From Actinomycetes bacterium (lineage in GTDB: Bacteria > Actinomycetota > Acidimicrobiia > Acidimicrobiales > Microtrichaceae), in NCBI GenBank assembly GCA_023450775.1, contig JAEXGP010000405.1, forward strand, positions 1 through 15,356: a stretch of DNA of 15,356 nt, written 5' to 3'. Of this stretch, positions 1-7,566 are shown piece after piece. The notes under the pieces were generated by a model, which saw nothing but the letters and a program-made list of their open reading frames with translations, had not been told where the DNA came from and made no database searches. The position numbers were made by a program, and so were the translations under genes. Every line of letters starts with the position of its first letter. Within the stretch, counting starts at the first letter, position 1.

Positions 1-1704
1 CGCACACGGCCGTTCAACCGGGACGGCTTCGCCCCCGACAGCCGCGGCCGCGTGGACGCAGAGCTCCGCCGCCGAACGTCCGCGTGCGGGTTGGCGCTGT
101 GGGAGCCGAACGCCACGCTGGTGCGGACCGAGGACCTCCGCCGTGATCCTCTCCCCGCCCGCCGGCCCCGCGGCGCCTGGCTGAGGGCCCGTCGGCACGA
201 GGGCGGCACCGGCCTGCTGCTCGACGAACCCCTCGCCCTGGTGGCCGCGCCGTCGGGTGCCCGCACGTTCTGGCCCGAGTCGCTCGCCCAACAGCGGGGC
301 GCCGCCGCCGACGCCGCCCACGCGGTGCGCTCCTCCCGAGGTGTCGCCCGGTTGCTCGCGCTGCTCCTGACCGCCCGGGAGTGCTTCGCCTGGTGCCTGG
401 CCGCATGGCTGGTCGTCCTGTTCATCGGCACCGTGTCCGGCGAGCTGCCGTTCCGGACCGTGCGGGGCTCGTTCGCCGCCCTGCTCGCGCTCGTGCTCCT
501 GCTGCGGTGGTTCGGGCTCTACCGGTCCACCGGCCTGCAGCTGCGACCCGCGCGGGACCTGCGTTCGACGGTGGACCGCATCCCCGGCTCGCTCGCCGCA
601 CTGCCGTCGGTGCTCGCCGGGCGCGTGCTGCGGGGCCCGCGCAAGGTGTCGGTCCGACCGCTGCTCTGGGCCGTGCTCCTGAGCGGTGCGGTGCTGGTGA
701 CCGCGCTCGTCGACCACCCGCCCGACCGGCAGATGACCGCCCCGGCGGTGGCGGCGGCGCTGCTCACCCTCGTCCTGCTCTGGGTGGTGTGCATCCAGGT
801 CCTGGTCCAGCGGGGCTGGGAGCGGACGTCCTTCCGTCTCCCGATGTCGCTGCCCGCGGCGCTCGGCGGGCAACGCGGCACGACCGTCGACGCGTCGCCC
901 GAGGGGATGGCGCTCGAGCTGCCGCCCGACGCCGACGCGCCGCTGCCGGTCGCCGGCGAGGTCGTGCGGATCGAGGTCGAGCTGCCCGACGCACCCGACG
1001 AGCCGGTGGGGATCGACGCCACCGTGGCCTGGGCCCGCCGTGGGCACCGTCGTGACGTGGTCGGCCTGTCGCTGGAGCTCGACGCGACCACGCGGCCTCG
1101 CTGGGCGGCGCAGCTGCTGCGGGGCGCGACCGCCCCGGCTCCCCCGACCGCGGCGGGATCTGCGCACCACACGACGACGGGGCCCCCTCGCCCCGTCGGC
1201 TCACGTGTGCTCGACGTGGCCGGCCTGGCCCTGACCGCGGTCCTGTCGCTCGTCCTCCTGGCCGTGCTGGGCGGCGCGATGCTCGGCCTGCAGGCCGCCG
1301 TGGTCCGCAGCGGGTCGATGACCCCGACGATCGGGCAGGGCTCGATCGTCGTCAGCGAGTCCGAGCGCGTGGCGGACCTGCGGCCCGGCGACGTGATCAC
1401 ACGGCCCGCCGAGGGCGCCGCCGAACCGGTGACGCACCGGCTGGTGTCGGCCACCCGCCAGGGCGACGAGTACCTGATGCAGACCAAGGGCGACGCCAAC
1501 TCGTCCGGCGAGTCGTGGACCCTGCCGGCCGACGCGACGCTCCAACGCGTCCGGTGGGTGGTGCCGAGCGTGGGCGACGCCATCTCGGTCCTGCGCTCGA
1601 ACCTGGTCGTGGTGCTCGGCGTGGTCCTGGTCGGCGGCCTGCTCGTGGTCGCGGTGCGCCTGCCGGCCCGACGGACCGGCACCGCGACCCCGGTCGGTGC
1701 CTGA
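1..1704 (+). CDS. Glycosyltransferase-like membrane protein with PilZ domain fused to SipW/Sec11-type signal peptidase (5' partial)
   Basis: The frame is open from base 1 and the first possible start (GTG at 52) has no ribosome site, so the true start probably lies outside the window. Residues are numbered from that GTG. Residues 1-100 weakly resemble the end of a processive GT2 (BcsA-like) glycosyltransferase: TED at 26-28, a DEPLA segment, and QQRG at 80-83 where QxxRW would be expected. Membrane helices follow at about 110-128, 140-157, 203-221 and 231-252. Next is a PilZ domain with both c-di-GMP motifs, RGWER at 254-258 and D280-x-S-x-x-G285. A Pro-rich linker and a helix (388-413) lead into an S26B peptidase: SGSM with Ser422, THR with His462, TKGDAN with Asp481, and a last helix at 517-536. 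His in place of Lys is typical of SipW and Sec11. The domain order is seen directly; the GT2 assignment and c-di-GMP control of the peptidase are inference. It converges on the gene at 1749. Confidence 0.85.
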   Translation, partial: RTRPFNRDGFAPDSRGRVDAELRRRTSACGLALWEPNATLVRTEDLRRDPLPARRPRGAWLRARRHEGGTGLLLDEPLALVAAPSGARTFWPESLAQQRGAAADAAHAVRSSRGVARLLALLLTARECFAWCLAAWLVVLFIGTVSGELPFRTVRGSFAALLALVLLLRWFGLYRSTGLQLRPARDLRSTVDRIPGSLAALPSVLAGRVLRGPRKVSVRPLLWAVLLSGAVLVTALVDHPPDRQMTAPAVAAALLTLVLLWVVCIQVLVQRGWERTSFRLPMSLPAALGGQRGTTVDASPEGMALELPPDADAPLPVAGEVVRIEVELPDAPDEPVGIDATVAWARRGHRRDVVGLSLELDATTRPRWAAQLLRGATAPAPPTAAGSAHHTTTGPPRPVGSRVLDVAGLALTAVLSLVLLAVLGGAMLGLQAAVVRSGSMTPTIGQGSIVVSESERVADLRPGDVITRPAEGAAEPVTHRLVSATRQGDEYLMQTKGDANSSGESWTLPADATLQRVRWVVPSVGDAISVLRSNLVVVLGVVLVGGLLVVAVRLPARRTGTATPVGA

Positions 1705-1741
1705 CCGCCGTCCGACCCGCGACCGACCCGTGTCCGGTCAG

Positions 1742-1758
1742 CGACCGATCAGCGGTCG
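1742..1758. terminator. Candidate bidirectional hairpin between convergent genes
   Basis: CGACCG (1742-1747) and CGGTCG (1753-1758) form a perfect 6-bp stem with a 5-nt loop. The hairpin contains the stop codon of the minus-strand gene and lies about 40 nt past the stop of the plus-strand gene. There is no T tract, as is usual in high-GC actinobacteria, so a terminator role is inferred from position and symmetry only. Confidence 0.35.
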
Positions 1759-2453
1759 GTCCGGTCGGCCGGCGGCGAGCCGTCGGCCTCCTCGTCCCCC
1801 GGCTCCTGGCCGTCGGGGTCCTCGGGGAAGCGCGCCGGGCGACGGAGGACGACCACGATGCCGAGCACGGCACCGGTCACGGCGACGACGGCGCCGAGCA
1901 GGAGCAGCACCACCTCGGTGGAGGACCGCTCGGTGGCGCAGCGCTCCGACGTGTTCGCGTCGGCGGCGAACTCGTTGCCGTCCATCACCCCGTCCCAGGA
2001 CCGCACCTCGCCGACCGCGATCGCAGCCGGGTCGAACGGGAGCGAGGCGGTGGTGCAGCGGAACCCGACCTGCGCCGTCCACACGTCGGACTCGGGCACC
2101 GCGTCGAGCTCGACGACCGTGCGGAAGCCCTCGGGCTCGGAACCGATCAGGAAGGTGGTGGGCGCCTCGTCGGGCGCGGCCCCGTCCCGCCGGATGAGCC
2201 ACTGCCGCGAGCCCGACCCGCGCCCACCGCCCTGCAGCAGCTCGACGGTCCGCACGGTGGGGGCTGCCTCGTCGGGGACGACGACCGCCAGCTCCTCGGC
2301 GGAGACGCGCGACACCGCGATCACCGGCACCTGCTCGGCACACGACGTCAGGCCGCAGATGCCGTCCCGCAGGACCGGCGGCACGATCATCAGCACCAGG
2401 CCGGTCCCGAGCAGCACCGCGGCGGCCACTCCCATCCGCCGGTTGGAGCTCAC
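1749..2453 (-). CDS. Hypothetical membrane-anchored protein, two transmembrane helices
   Basis: The 234-residue protein has an N-terminal helix at about 8-28, an extracytoplasmic-looking region of about 150 residues, a second helix at about 181-203 and an acidic, Pro-rich tail of about 25 residues. The central region carries four cysteines (33, 38, 133, 172), which could form disulfides outside the cell. I do not recognise a family. The GTG start at 2453 is supported by TACGAT seven bases upstream, a leaderless-type -10 box. The gene lies 42 nt downstream of the fucosidase on the same strand, so it may be transcribed both from its own promoter and by read-through. It converges on the PilZ-peptidase gene. 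Third codon positions are almost all G/C, as in its neighbours, so I am fairly sure that it is a real gene. Confidence 0.75.
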   Translation of the reverse strand: MSSNRRMGVAAAVLLGTGLVLMIVPPVLRDGICGLTSCAEQVPVIAVSRVSAEELAVVVPDEAAPTVRTVELLQGGGRGSGSRQWLIRRDGAAPDEAPTTFLIGSEPEGFRTVVELDAVPESDVWTAQVGFRCTTASLPFDPAAIAVGEVRSWDGVMDGNEFAADANTSERCATERSSTEVVLLLLGAVVAVTGAVLGIVVVLRRPARFPEDPDGQEPGDEEADGSPPADRTDR

Positions 2454-2466
2454 GGCAGGGATCGTA
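2454..2466 (-). promoter_or_regulatory. Leaderless-type -10 element of the two-helix membrane protein
   Basis: On the minus strand TACGAT (2466-2461) is followed by seven bases and then the GTG start at 2453. This TANNNT plus 6-7 nt arrangement is the known signature of leaderless transcripts in actinobacteria. No Shine-Dalgarno sequence is present. It would let the gene be expressed separately from the fucosidase upstream. Confidence 0.55.
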
Positions 2467-2495
2467 GGGGGCCGGTCACGTCGGCGGTGAGCGCG

Positions 2496-4013
2496 TCAGG
2501 CGATCGGCGCCGCGTCCACGTCGATGAGCCGGAGCACGGGACGGACCGCCGGCGCGGGCAGCTCGATGCGGATGCCGCCGTCCTCCGCGGTCCAGCGGAT
2601 CGGATCGCCGTTGCGCTCACCCTCGGGCGATCGCACTTCCGAGGTGGGTCGGGCCCGCACACCCGGGACCAGGAGCGAGCCCTCCACGGCGCCCAGGACG
2701 GCGACGTCCACCGAGCGGTCGCGGGCCCAGAACCGGAGGTCGACGGTACCGGTCGTGCCGTCGACCGCAGTCGTCTGGCCCTGCCCGGTCGGCCGCACCC
2801 ACGGGCGCGACCCGAACATCGCCGCGCCGGGTCCGGCATCGGTGCCGACCCCGCCGGCCCAGTCCGCCAGCGTGTCGAGCAGCGCGAGCTGCTCCGGCGG
2901 GATCTGCGCGTCCTCCCCACGCGGTCCCACGTTGAGCAGCAGGTTCCCGCCCTTCGACGTGATGTCGGCGGTGGTGTCCAGCAGCTCGTCGTCGGTCAGG
3001 AAGTGCTCCGGACGGGATGCCCGGTTGAAGCCGAAGCTCTGGTCCATGCCGCGGACGCACTCCCAGGGCAGCGGCCGCACGTCGTCGAACACCATGTACT
3101 CGGGCGTCTGCACGTCGAAGTACGGCGGCTTGGGCGGCACCAGGCCACCGTTCTGGCGGGTGGCGCGGGCGTTGAGCGAGTTGGCCACCTTGCGCACCAA
3201 CTCGTTGCGCGCCGCGCCCATGATCGGCGACCACGGCATCCACCGGTCGTTCACGACGCCGTCCGGCACCGCCCGGTAGTAGTCCACGAAGACCGGCCAG
3301 AGCTCCGGACCCGGCGTGGGCCAGGCGATGTCGTTCCAGAGCACGCTCGGGCGGTAGCGCTCGATCAGCTCCCGCACCTGCGCTTCGGCGTAGGCCGGAT
3401 AGTCGCCCCGCGGCACGGCCGCGAGCAGGTCGCCCAGGTTGCCGATGGGCCGGTCGTCGAAGGTCCAGTCCAGGCCGCCCGAATAGTAGACGCCGAAGCG
3501 CATGCCGACTGCGAGCACGGCGTCGCGCAGCTCGCCGACCACGTCGCGTCCCGTGTGCCAGCCGTCGCGGTGCGGGTTGGCCACGTCCGACGGCCACAGA
3601 CAGAAGCCGTCGTGGTGCTTGGTGACCAGGACCACGTACCGGGCACCCGTGGCGGCGAACCGGCGGGCCCAGTCGTCGGGGTCCCACGATGCCAGGCCCT
3701 CGCGGTAGCGATCCGCGAGCTCGGCGTACGGCATGAGCCCGAACGTCTCGCGGTGGAAGCGGCTGGCCGAGCTGCCGGGGAACCGCAGCGAGTTCTCGTA
3801 CCACTCCGTGTACGGGTTCTCGGCGAGCGCATCGGGAGCGGCAGCGGCGAGCAGGTCGCCGATCTCGGAGTCGACCGGAGCGAAACCGGCGACCGACGCC
3901 GGCGTCCAATGGACGAAGATCCCGAGCTTCGTGCCGGACCACCAGGCCGGGACACGGTGGCGACGGAGGTCCTTGAGCTGGGATCGGGCGGAGGTGCGGT
4001 TGCGGCGCGGCAC
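2496..4013 (-). CDS. GH29 alpha-L-fucosidase, intracellular
   Basis: This enzyme should release alpha-L-fucose from glycans by a retaining mechanism. With the start at GTG 4013 it has 505 residues, normal for GH29. The N-terminal barrel shows the family landmarks: WWSGTKLGIFVHW near residues 24-36, TKHHDGFCLWPS near 131-142, and LWND at 225-228, where Asp228 sits at the family nucleophile position. The GGNLLLNVGPR motif comes late in the catalytic domain. A C-terminal region of about 110 residues looks like the usual beta-sandwich. There is no signal peptide, so it probably acts on imported oligosaccharides, although no transporter is seen here. The frame stays open upstream to 4223, but that part overlaps the divergent oxidoreductase and lacks family features. 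TATTGT seven bases before GTG 4013 supports a leaderless start. The general acid/base residue was not assigned. Confidence 0.92.
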   Translation of the reverse strand: MPRRNRTSARSQLKDLRRHRVPAWWSGTKLGIFVHWTPASVAGFAPVDSEIGDLLAAAAPDALAENPYTEWYENSLRFPGSSASRFHRETFGLMPYAELADRYREGLASWDPDDWARRFAATGARYVVLVTKHHDGFCLWPSDVANPHRDGWHTGRDVVGELRDAVLAVGMRFGVYYSGGLDWTFDDRPIGNLGDLLAAVPRGDYPAYAEAQVRELIERYRPSVLWNDIAWPTPGPELWPVFVDYYRAVPDGVVNDRWMPWSPIMGAARNELVRKVANSLNARATRQNGGLVPPKPPYFDVQTPEYMVFDDVRPLPWECVRGMDQSFGFNRASRPEHFLTDDELLDTTADITSKGGNLLLNVGPRGEDAQIPPEQLALLDTLADWAGGVGTDAGPGAAMFGSRPWVRPTGQGQTTAVDGTTGTVDLRFWARDRSVDVAVLGAVEGSLLVPGVRARPTSEVRSPEGERNGDPIRWTAEDGGIRIELPAPAVRPVLRLIDVDAAPIA

Positions 4014-4037
4014 GGCCAGGACAATAGGGTGACGGGC
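4014..4037. promoter_or_regulatory. Symmetric bidirectional leaderless promoter (shared -10 TA)
   Basis: The ten bases at 4021-4030 read ACAATAGGGT. On the plus strand TAGGGT (4025-4030) lies seven bases before the ATG at 4038. On the minus strand TATTGT (4026-4021) lies seven bases before the GTG at 4013. The TA at 4025-4026 belongs to both -10 boxes, giving the self-symmetric pattern ANNNTANNNT. Both genes would then start transcription at or within a base of their start codon. Only 24 bp separate the two start codons, and neither has a Shine-Dalgarno sequence. Confidence 0.65.
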
Positions 4038-5465
4038 ATGACGAGGGAGTGGGACGCGGTCGTCGTCGGCAGCGGACCCAACGGCCTCGTCGCCGCCCTG
4101 GAGCTGGCGCAGGCCGGTTGGCGGGTCCTCGTGCTGGAGCGGGCGGCGACCGTGGGCGGCGGCACCCGGACCGCCGAGCTCACCCTCCCCGGCTTCCGCC
4201 ACGACGTCTGCTCGGCCATCCACCCGCTCGGCCTGGCGTCACCGGCGCTGCGCGACCTCCCGCTGGAGCGCGTGGGGGTGGAGTGGGTCCATCCCGACGC
4301 GCCGCTCGCCCACGCCCTCCGGCCCGGCCACTCCGTGCTGCAGGAGCGCTCGCTCGCCGCCACCGCCGTCGGCCTGGGCGTGGACGGCCGACCCTGGGAG
4401 CGGCTCTTCGGCCCGAGCGTGCGGTCCGGGCTCGATCTCGTGGACACGCTGCTGGATCCGCTCCACCTTCCGCCGCAGCACCCGTTCGCACTGGCCCGGT
4501 ACGGCATGGCCGGGCTGTGGTCGGTGTCGGCCCTGGCCCGCCGGAGGTTCCGGGGCGACGACGGACCGGCGCTGCTCGCCGGCATGGCAGGCCACTCGAT
4601 GCTCTCGCTCGACGCGCCGATCACCACCGGCTTCGGCATGCTGCTCGGCCAGCTGGCCCACGTGGTCGGCTGGCCCATGGCGCGCGGCGGCTCGCAGGCG
4701 ATCGCCGACGGCCTGGTCGCGCTCATCGAGGAGCACGGCGGCACGGTCCGCTGCGGCGAAGAGGTCCGGAGCCTGGACGACGTGCCACCGGCCCGCGCCG
4801 TGCTGTGCGACGTCACCCCGCGCCAGCTGCTCGCCCTGGCCGGCGACCGGCTCCCGACCGGCTACCGGCGCATGCTCGAGCGGTACCGGTACGGCCCGGG
4901 CGTCTTCAAGGTCGACTGGGCGCTCGACGGTCCGGTGCCCTGGAAGGACCCGGCGACGGCCCGCGCCGGCACCGTGCACATGGGCGGCACGTTGGCCGAG
5001 GTGCGGGCGTCGGAGGAGGCCGTCGTGAGCGGGCGGCTCCCCGACCCGCCGTTCATGCTGCTCGCCCAGCAGTCGAACTTCGACCCGACGCGGGCGCCTG
5101 CGGGCAAGCAGACGCTGTGGGGCTACTGCCATGTGCCCGCCGGCTGCGACGTGGACATGACCGGGGCCATGGAGGACCGGATCGAGGCGTTCGCGCCCGG
5201 GTTCAAGGACCTCGTGCTGGCGCGGCACACGATGACGGCGCCACAGGTCGAGGCGTACAACCCCAACTACATCGGTGGCGACATCAACGGCGGCGTGGCC
5301 GACCTGCGGCAGTTCCTGCTCCGGCCGGTCCCGTCGCTCGACCCGTGGTCCACGCCGGTGGAGGGCCTGTACCTCTGCTCCTCGTCGACCCCGCCCGGCG
5401 GCGGCGTGCACGGCATGTGCGGCCGCGCCGCGGCACGGTCCGTGCTGCGCCGCCAGCCCCTCTGA
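4038..5465 (+). CDS. FAD-dependent oxidoreductase, phytoene desaturase/PYROXD2-like
   Basis: This 475-residue protein belongs to the large family of CrtI-like flavin amine oxidoreductases. The N-terminal Rossmann fold has the dinucleotide-binding glycines G11, G13 and G16 in VVVGSGPNGL. Glu34 lies at the end of the second strand, where it would hold the adenosine ribose, and a GGGTRT motif follows. The C-terminal FAD segment is YLCSSSTPPGGGVHGMCGRAAA, which in this family closes over the flavin. No carotenoid genes are nearby, and the sequence resembles the NAD(P)/FAD-dependent PYROXD2-type group more than true phytoene desaturases, so the substrate is unknown. The ATG at 4038 is chosen because it precedes the Rossmann motif at the usual distance and has TAGGGT seven bases upstream. 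The gene is divergent from the fucosidase and probably co-regulated with it. It converges on the amidohydrolase, 43 nt away. Confidence 0.9.
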   Translation: MTREWDAVVVGSGPNGLVAALELAQAGWRVLVLERAATVGGGTRTAELTLPGFRHDVCSAIHPLGLASPALRDLPLERVGVEWVHPDAPLAHALRPGHSVLQERSLAATAVGLGVDGRPWERLFGPSVRSGLDLVDTLLDPLHLPPQHPFALARYGMAGLWSVSALARRRFRGDDGPALLAGMAGHSMLSLDAPITTGFGMLLGQLAHVVGWPMARGGSQAIADGLVALIEEHGGTVRCGEEVRSLDDVPPARAVLCDVTPRQLLALAGDRLPTGYRRMLERYRYGPGVFKVDWALDGPVPWKDPATARAGTVHMGGTLAEVRASEEAVVSGRLPDPPFMLLAQQSNFDPTRAPAGKQTLWGYCHVPAGCDVDMTGAMEDRIEAFAPGFKDLVLARHTMTAPQVEAYNPNYIGGDINGGVADLRQFLLRPVPSLDPWSTPVEGLYLCSSSTPPGGGVHGMCGRAAARSVLRRQPL

Positions 5466-5508
5466 CCGGACCGACCGGTTCCTGGGGTGGGGCCGGGTGG
5501 CAGGAGGG

Positions 5509-7272
5509 TCAGCGCGGGGCCGGGCGGGTGCCCCGCAGCAGCTCGCCCGGCAGCTCGCCGGTGTGCTCGCCGTCGCGGAACGTCTCCACGCCCGACTTGA
5601 TCGTGTGGCGGTAGCCCTCGGCGGTCTGCATGAGCCGGCGACCGCCGGCGGGCAGGTCGTGCACGATCGTCGGCGGGTGGCACGCCAGCGCGGCGAGCTC
5701 GATCACGTTCAGGTCCGCGACGTAGCCCGGTGCGACCACGCCCCGGTCGAACCAGCCCACGTGCCGTGCGTTGCGCCGCGTGTGGCCGTGGACGATGTCC
5801 TCGACGGGCACCGGCTCCCCGTCGCGCCGGTCGCGGCTCCACACCACGAACGAGGAGGTGGTCATGGACGCGTCGCAGATCGCCCCGCAGTGCGCGCCGG
5901 CGTCGGACAGGCCGAACAGCACGTTGGGCGACGTGATCATCTCGTACAGGTCGGCGAAGTCGCCGTGGGCGAAGTTGAACAGCGGCAGGTAGAGCAGCTG
6001 CTCGCCGCCGCGTTCGAGCAGCAGGTCGTAGACGACCGAGATCGGCTCCACGCCCGCCGCCCGGGCGCGCGCACCGATCGAGCGGTCCGTGTGCAGCTCG
6101 TAGTCGACGGGGTCGGCCATCTCGAACGTGATGTCGAAGCCGCACATGATCTGCTGGAGGATCCCCGGCTCCAGCGTGGCGGCGACCTCGGCGTGCTCGG
6201 CCAGGACCCGACGCTTGCGCTCGGGGTCGCGCAGCGCCGCCACGCGCTCGGGGAGCGGCAGGTGCGCCACCTCGCCGTACGACGCGCAGAACAGGAACGG
6301 GTTGGCGGTGGCCTGCATGCCGAGCAGCACGCCGATCGGCCGGGCCGCCACCTGCGCCTTCACGTCCAGGCCGTTGGCGACCATCCGGTCGACCCAGTCC
6401 ATCTGGAACCGCCACCGGTCCGGCGAATGGTACGCCTGCTGCATGGTGAAGCTGAGCGGCCGGCCGCTCGTGCGGACGAACCGCTCCAGCAGGTCGAGCT
6501 CGCGCTGGGCGACCGCGTCGTCGGGCGTCTGGTAGAGGTCGCTGATCAGCTGCACCACGCCGGTGCCGGCACGGCGCATGGCCTCGGCGATCGCCAGCAG
6601 CTCGGCGTCGCCCGCGGTCAGCGTTCCGATGTTCTCGCCGGCGCTCGTGCGGTGCACCTCGGTCCGCGACGTGGCGAAGCCGATGGCGCCCGCGCCCAGG
6701 GCCTCCTCGACCAGGCGGGCCATCTCTGCCACCTCGCCCTCGGTGGGGGCCTGGGTGTGGTCCGCCCCGCGCTCGCCCATCACGTACGTGCGCAGCGCAG
6801 CGTGCGGGACGTGGGTGCCGATGTCGACGGTGTGGGGCTTGGCCGCCACGGAGTCGAGGTACTCGGGGAAGGACTCCCAGTCCCAGGTGAGCCCCTCGGA
6901 CAGCGCGGCGCCGGGGATGTCCTCCACCCCCTCGAGCAGGCCGATCAGCCACTCGTGCCGGTCGGGGGCCGCCGGCGCGAACCCCACGCCGCAGTTGCCC
7001 ATGGCGATCGTGGTCACGCCGTGCAGCGACGACGGCTTCACGATCGGGTCCCAGGTGACCTGGCCGTCGAAGTGGGTGTGGATGTCCACGAAGCCCGGCG
7101 TGACGAGCAGGCCGTCGGCGTCGATCTCCCGCTCCGCGGTCCCGTCCAGGTGCGGCGCATCGGGTTCGCCGACCTCCGTGATGACCCCGTCGGTGACCGC
7201 GACGTCGGCCACACGGGCCGGCGCCCCGGTGCCGTCGACGACGTTGCCGTTGCGGATGATCAGATCGGCCAT
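5509..7272 (-). CDS. Amidohydrolase, N-acyl-D-amino-acid deacylase (COG3653) family
   Basis: The 587-residue protein has the composite amidohydrolase fold: a small beta domain built from both ends (ADLIIRNGNVVDGTG at the start, GYVADLNVIEL near the end) around a metal-dependent barrel. Likely zinc ligands are H65 and H67 (DIHTHFDG) and C94 (GNCG), with a catalytic Asp at D457 (GLSDAGAH). The HxH-to-Cys spacing is that of D-aminoacylases. The two later histidines of characterised D-aminoacylases are not obvious, so the true substrate may be another amide. It resembles the longer actinobacterial members annotated as D-amino-acid aminohydrolases. No signal peptide is seen. The ATG at 7272 is chosen because AGGGGGAG lies four bases upstream; the open frame extends to 7404, but that part is not conserved-looking. 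Two copies of a 16-base element lie upstream. Confidence 0.9.
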   Translation of the reverse strand: MADLIIRNGNVVDGTGAPARVADVAVTDGVITEVGEPDAPHLDGTAEREIDADGLLVTPGFVDIHTHFDGQVTWDPIVKPSSLHGVTTIAMGNCGVGFAPAAPDRHEWLIGLLEGVEDIPGAALSEGLTWDWESFPEYLDSVAAKPHTVDIGTHVPHAALRTYVMGERGADHTQAPTEGEVAEMARLVEEALGAGAIGFATSRTEVHRTSAGENIGTLTAGDAELLAIAEAMRRAGTGVVQLISDLYQTPDDAVAQRELDLLERFVRTSGRPLSFTMQQAYHSPDRWRFQMDWVDRMVANGLDVKAQVAARPIGVLLGMQATANPFLFCASYGEVAHLPLPERVAALRDPERKRRVLAEHAEVAATLEPGILQQIMCGFDITFEMADPVDYELHTDRSIGARARAAGVEPISVVYDLLLERGGEQLLYLPLFNFAHGDFADLYEMITSPNVLFGLSDAGAHCGAICDASMTTSSFVVWSRDRRDGEPVPVEDIVHGHTRRNARHVGWFDRGVVAPGYVADLNVIELAALACHPPTIVHDLPAGGRRLMQTAEGYRHTIKSGVETFRDGEHTGELPGELLRGTRPAPR

Positions 7273-7276
7273 GCGG

Positions 7277-7284
7277 CTCCCCCT
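7277..7284 (-). promoter_or_regulatory. Ribosome binding site of the amidohydrolase
   Basis: AGGGGGAG on the minus strand ends four bases before ATG 7272. It decides the start codon against the longer open frame. Confidence 0.6.
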
Positions 7285-7310
7285 GGTGCGGCGCGTGCCC
7301 CCCGGATCCC

Positions 7311-7369
7311 ACCGTACGCGGCCGGAACCGACGTCCGCGGCGGTGCGGCGCTCACCGTACGCGGTCGGA
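7311..7369 (-). repeat. Two direct copies of a 16-bp element upstream of the amidohydrolase, each containing a TANNNT box
   Basis: ACCGTACGCGGCCGGA at 7311 and ACCGTACGCGGTCGGA at 7354 differ at one base and start 43 bp apart. On the coding (minus) strand each contains TACGGT, which fits the TANNNT -10 consensus. The nearer one would give a 5' leader of about 30 nt that holds the Shine-Dalgarno sequence. They could be two tandem promoters or two operator sites. Spacing and identity are seen directly; the role is inferred. Confidence 0.45.
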
Positions 7370-7425
7370 CCGGACACCGGGCCCCGAGTGCTTGATCCGT
7401 GCACGCCGCGGCCGATGAACGGAAC

Positions 7426-7566
7426 ATGGCAACGCAGCTCGTCGACCGCATCACCTGGATGTTCCGGCGCTCGACCTCCCCGGCCGAGCGTCAGATGGAG
7501 AGCTTCAGGGCCACCCAGGCGGCCCTGGCACGGGCGTGCTCGGCGAACCGGCCGACCGCCGCCTGA
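7426..7566 (+). CDS. Possible 46-residue small protein
   Basis: ATG at 7426 opens a 46-codon frame that ends in TGA at 7566. About nine in ten third codon positions are G or C, and this also holds for the first 26 codons, which do not overlap any other gene. The product is basic at its start (VDRITWMFRRS) and has an alpha-helical-looking middle with no membrane segment. Its last 62 bases overlap the 3' end of the convergent DUF4126 gene. A ribosome site is weak at best, and an in-frame GTG at 7399 is an alternative start. I do not recognise it; it could be a small gene or a remnant of a larger one. Confidence 0.35.
   Translation: MATQLVDRITWMFRRSTSPAERQMESFRATQAALARACSANRPTAA

Noticed and set aside
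1515..4037. Very long plus-strand open frame running into the FAD oxidoreductase
   Set aside because: It is antisense to the fucosidase and membrane protein genes, has low-complexity Arg/Gly/Pro-rich translation, and no domain; only the part from 4038 looks like a protein family.
4014..4223. N-terminal extension of the fucosidase frame
   Set aside because: It overlaps the Rossmann-fold coding region of the oxidoreductase and has no fucosidase-like sequence.
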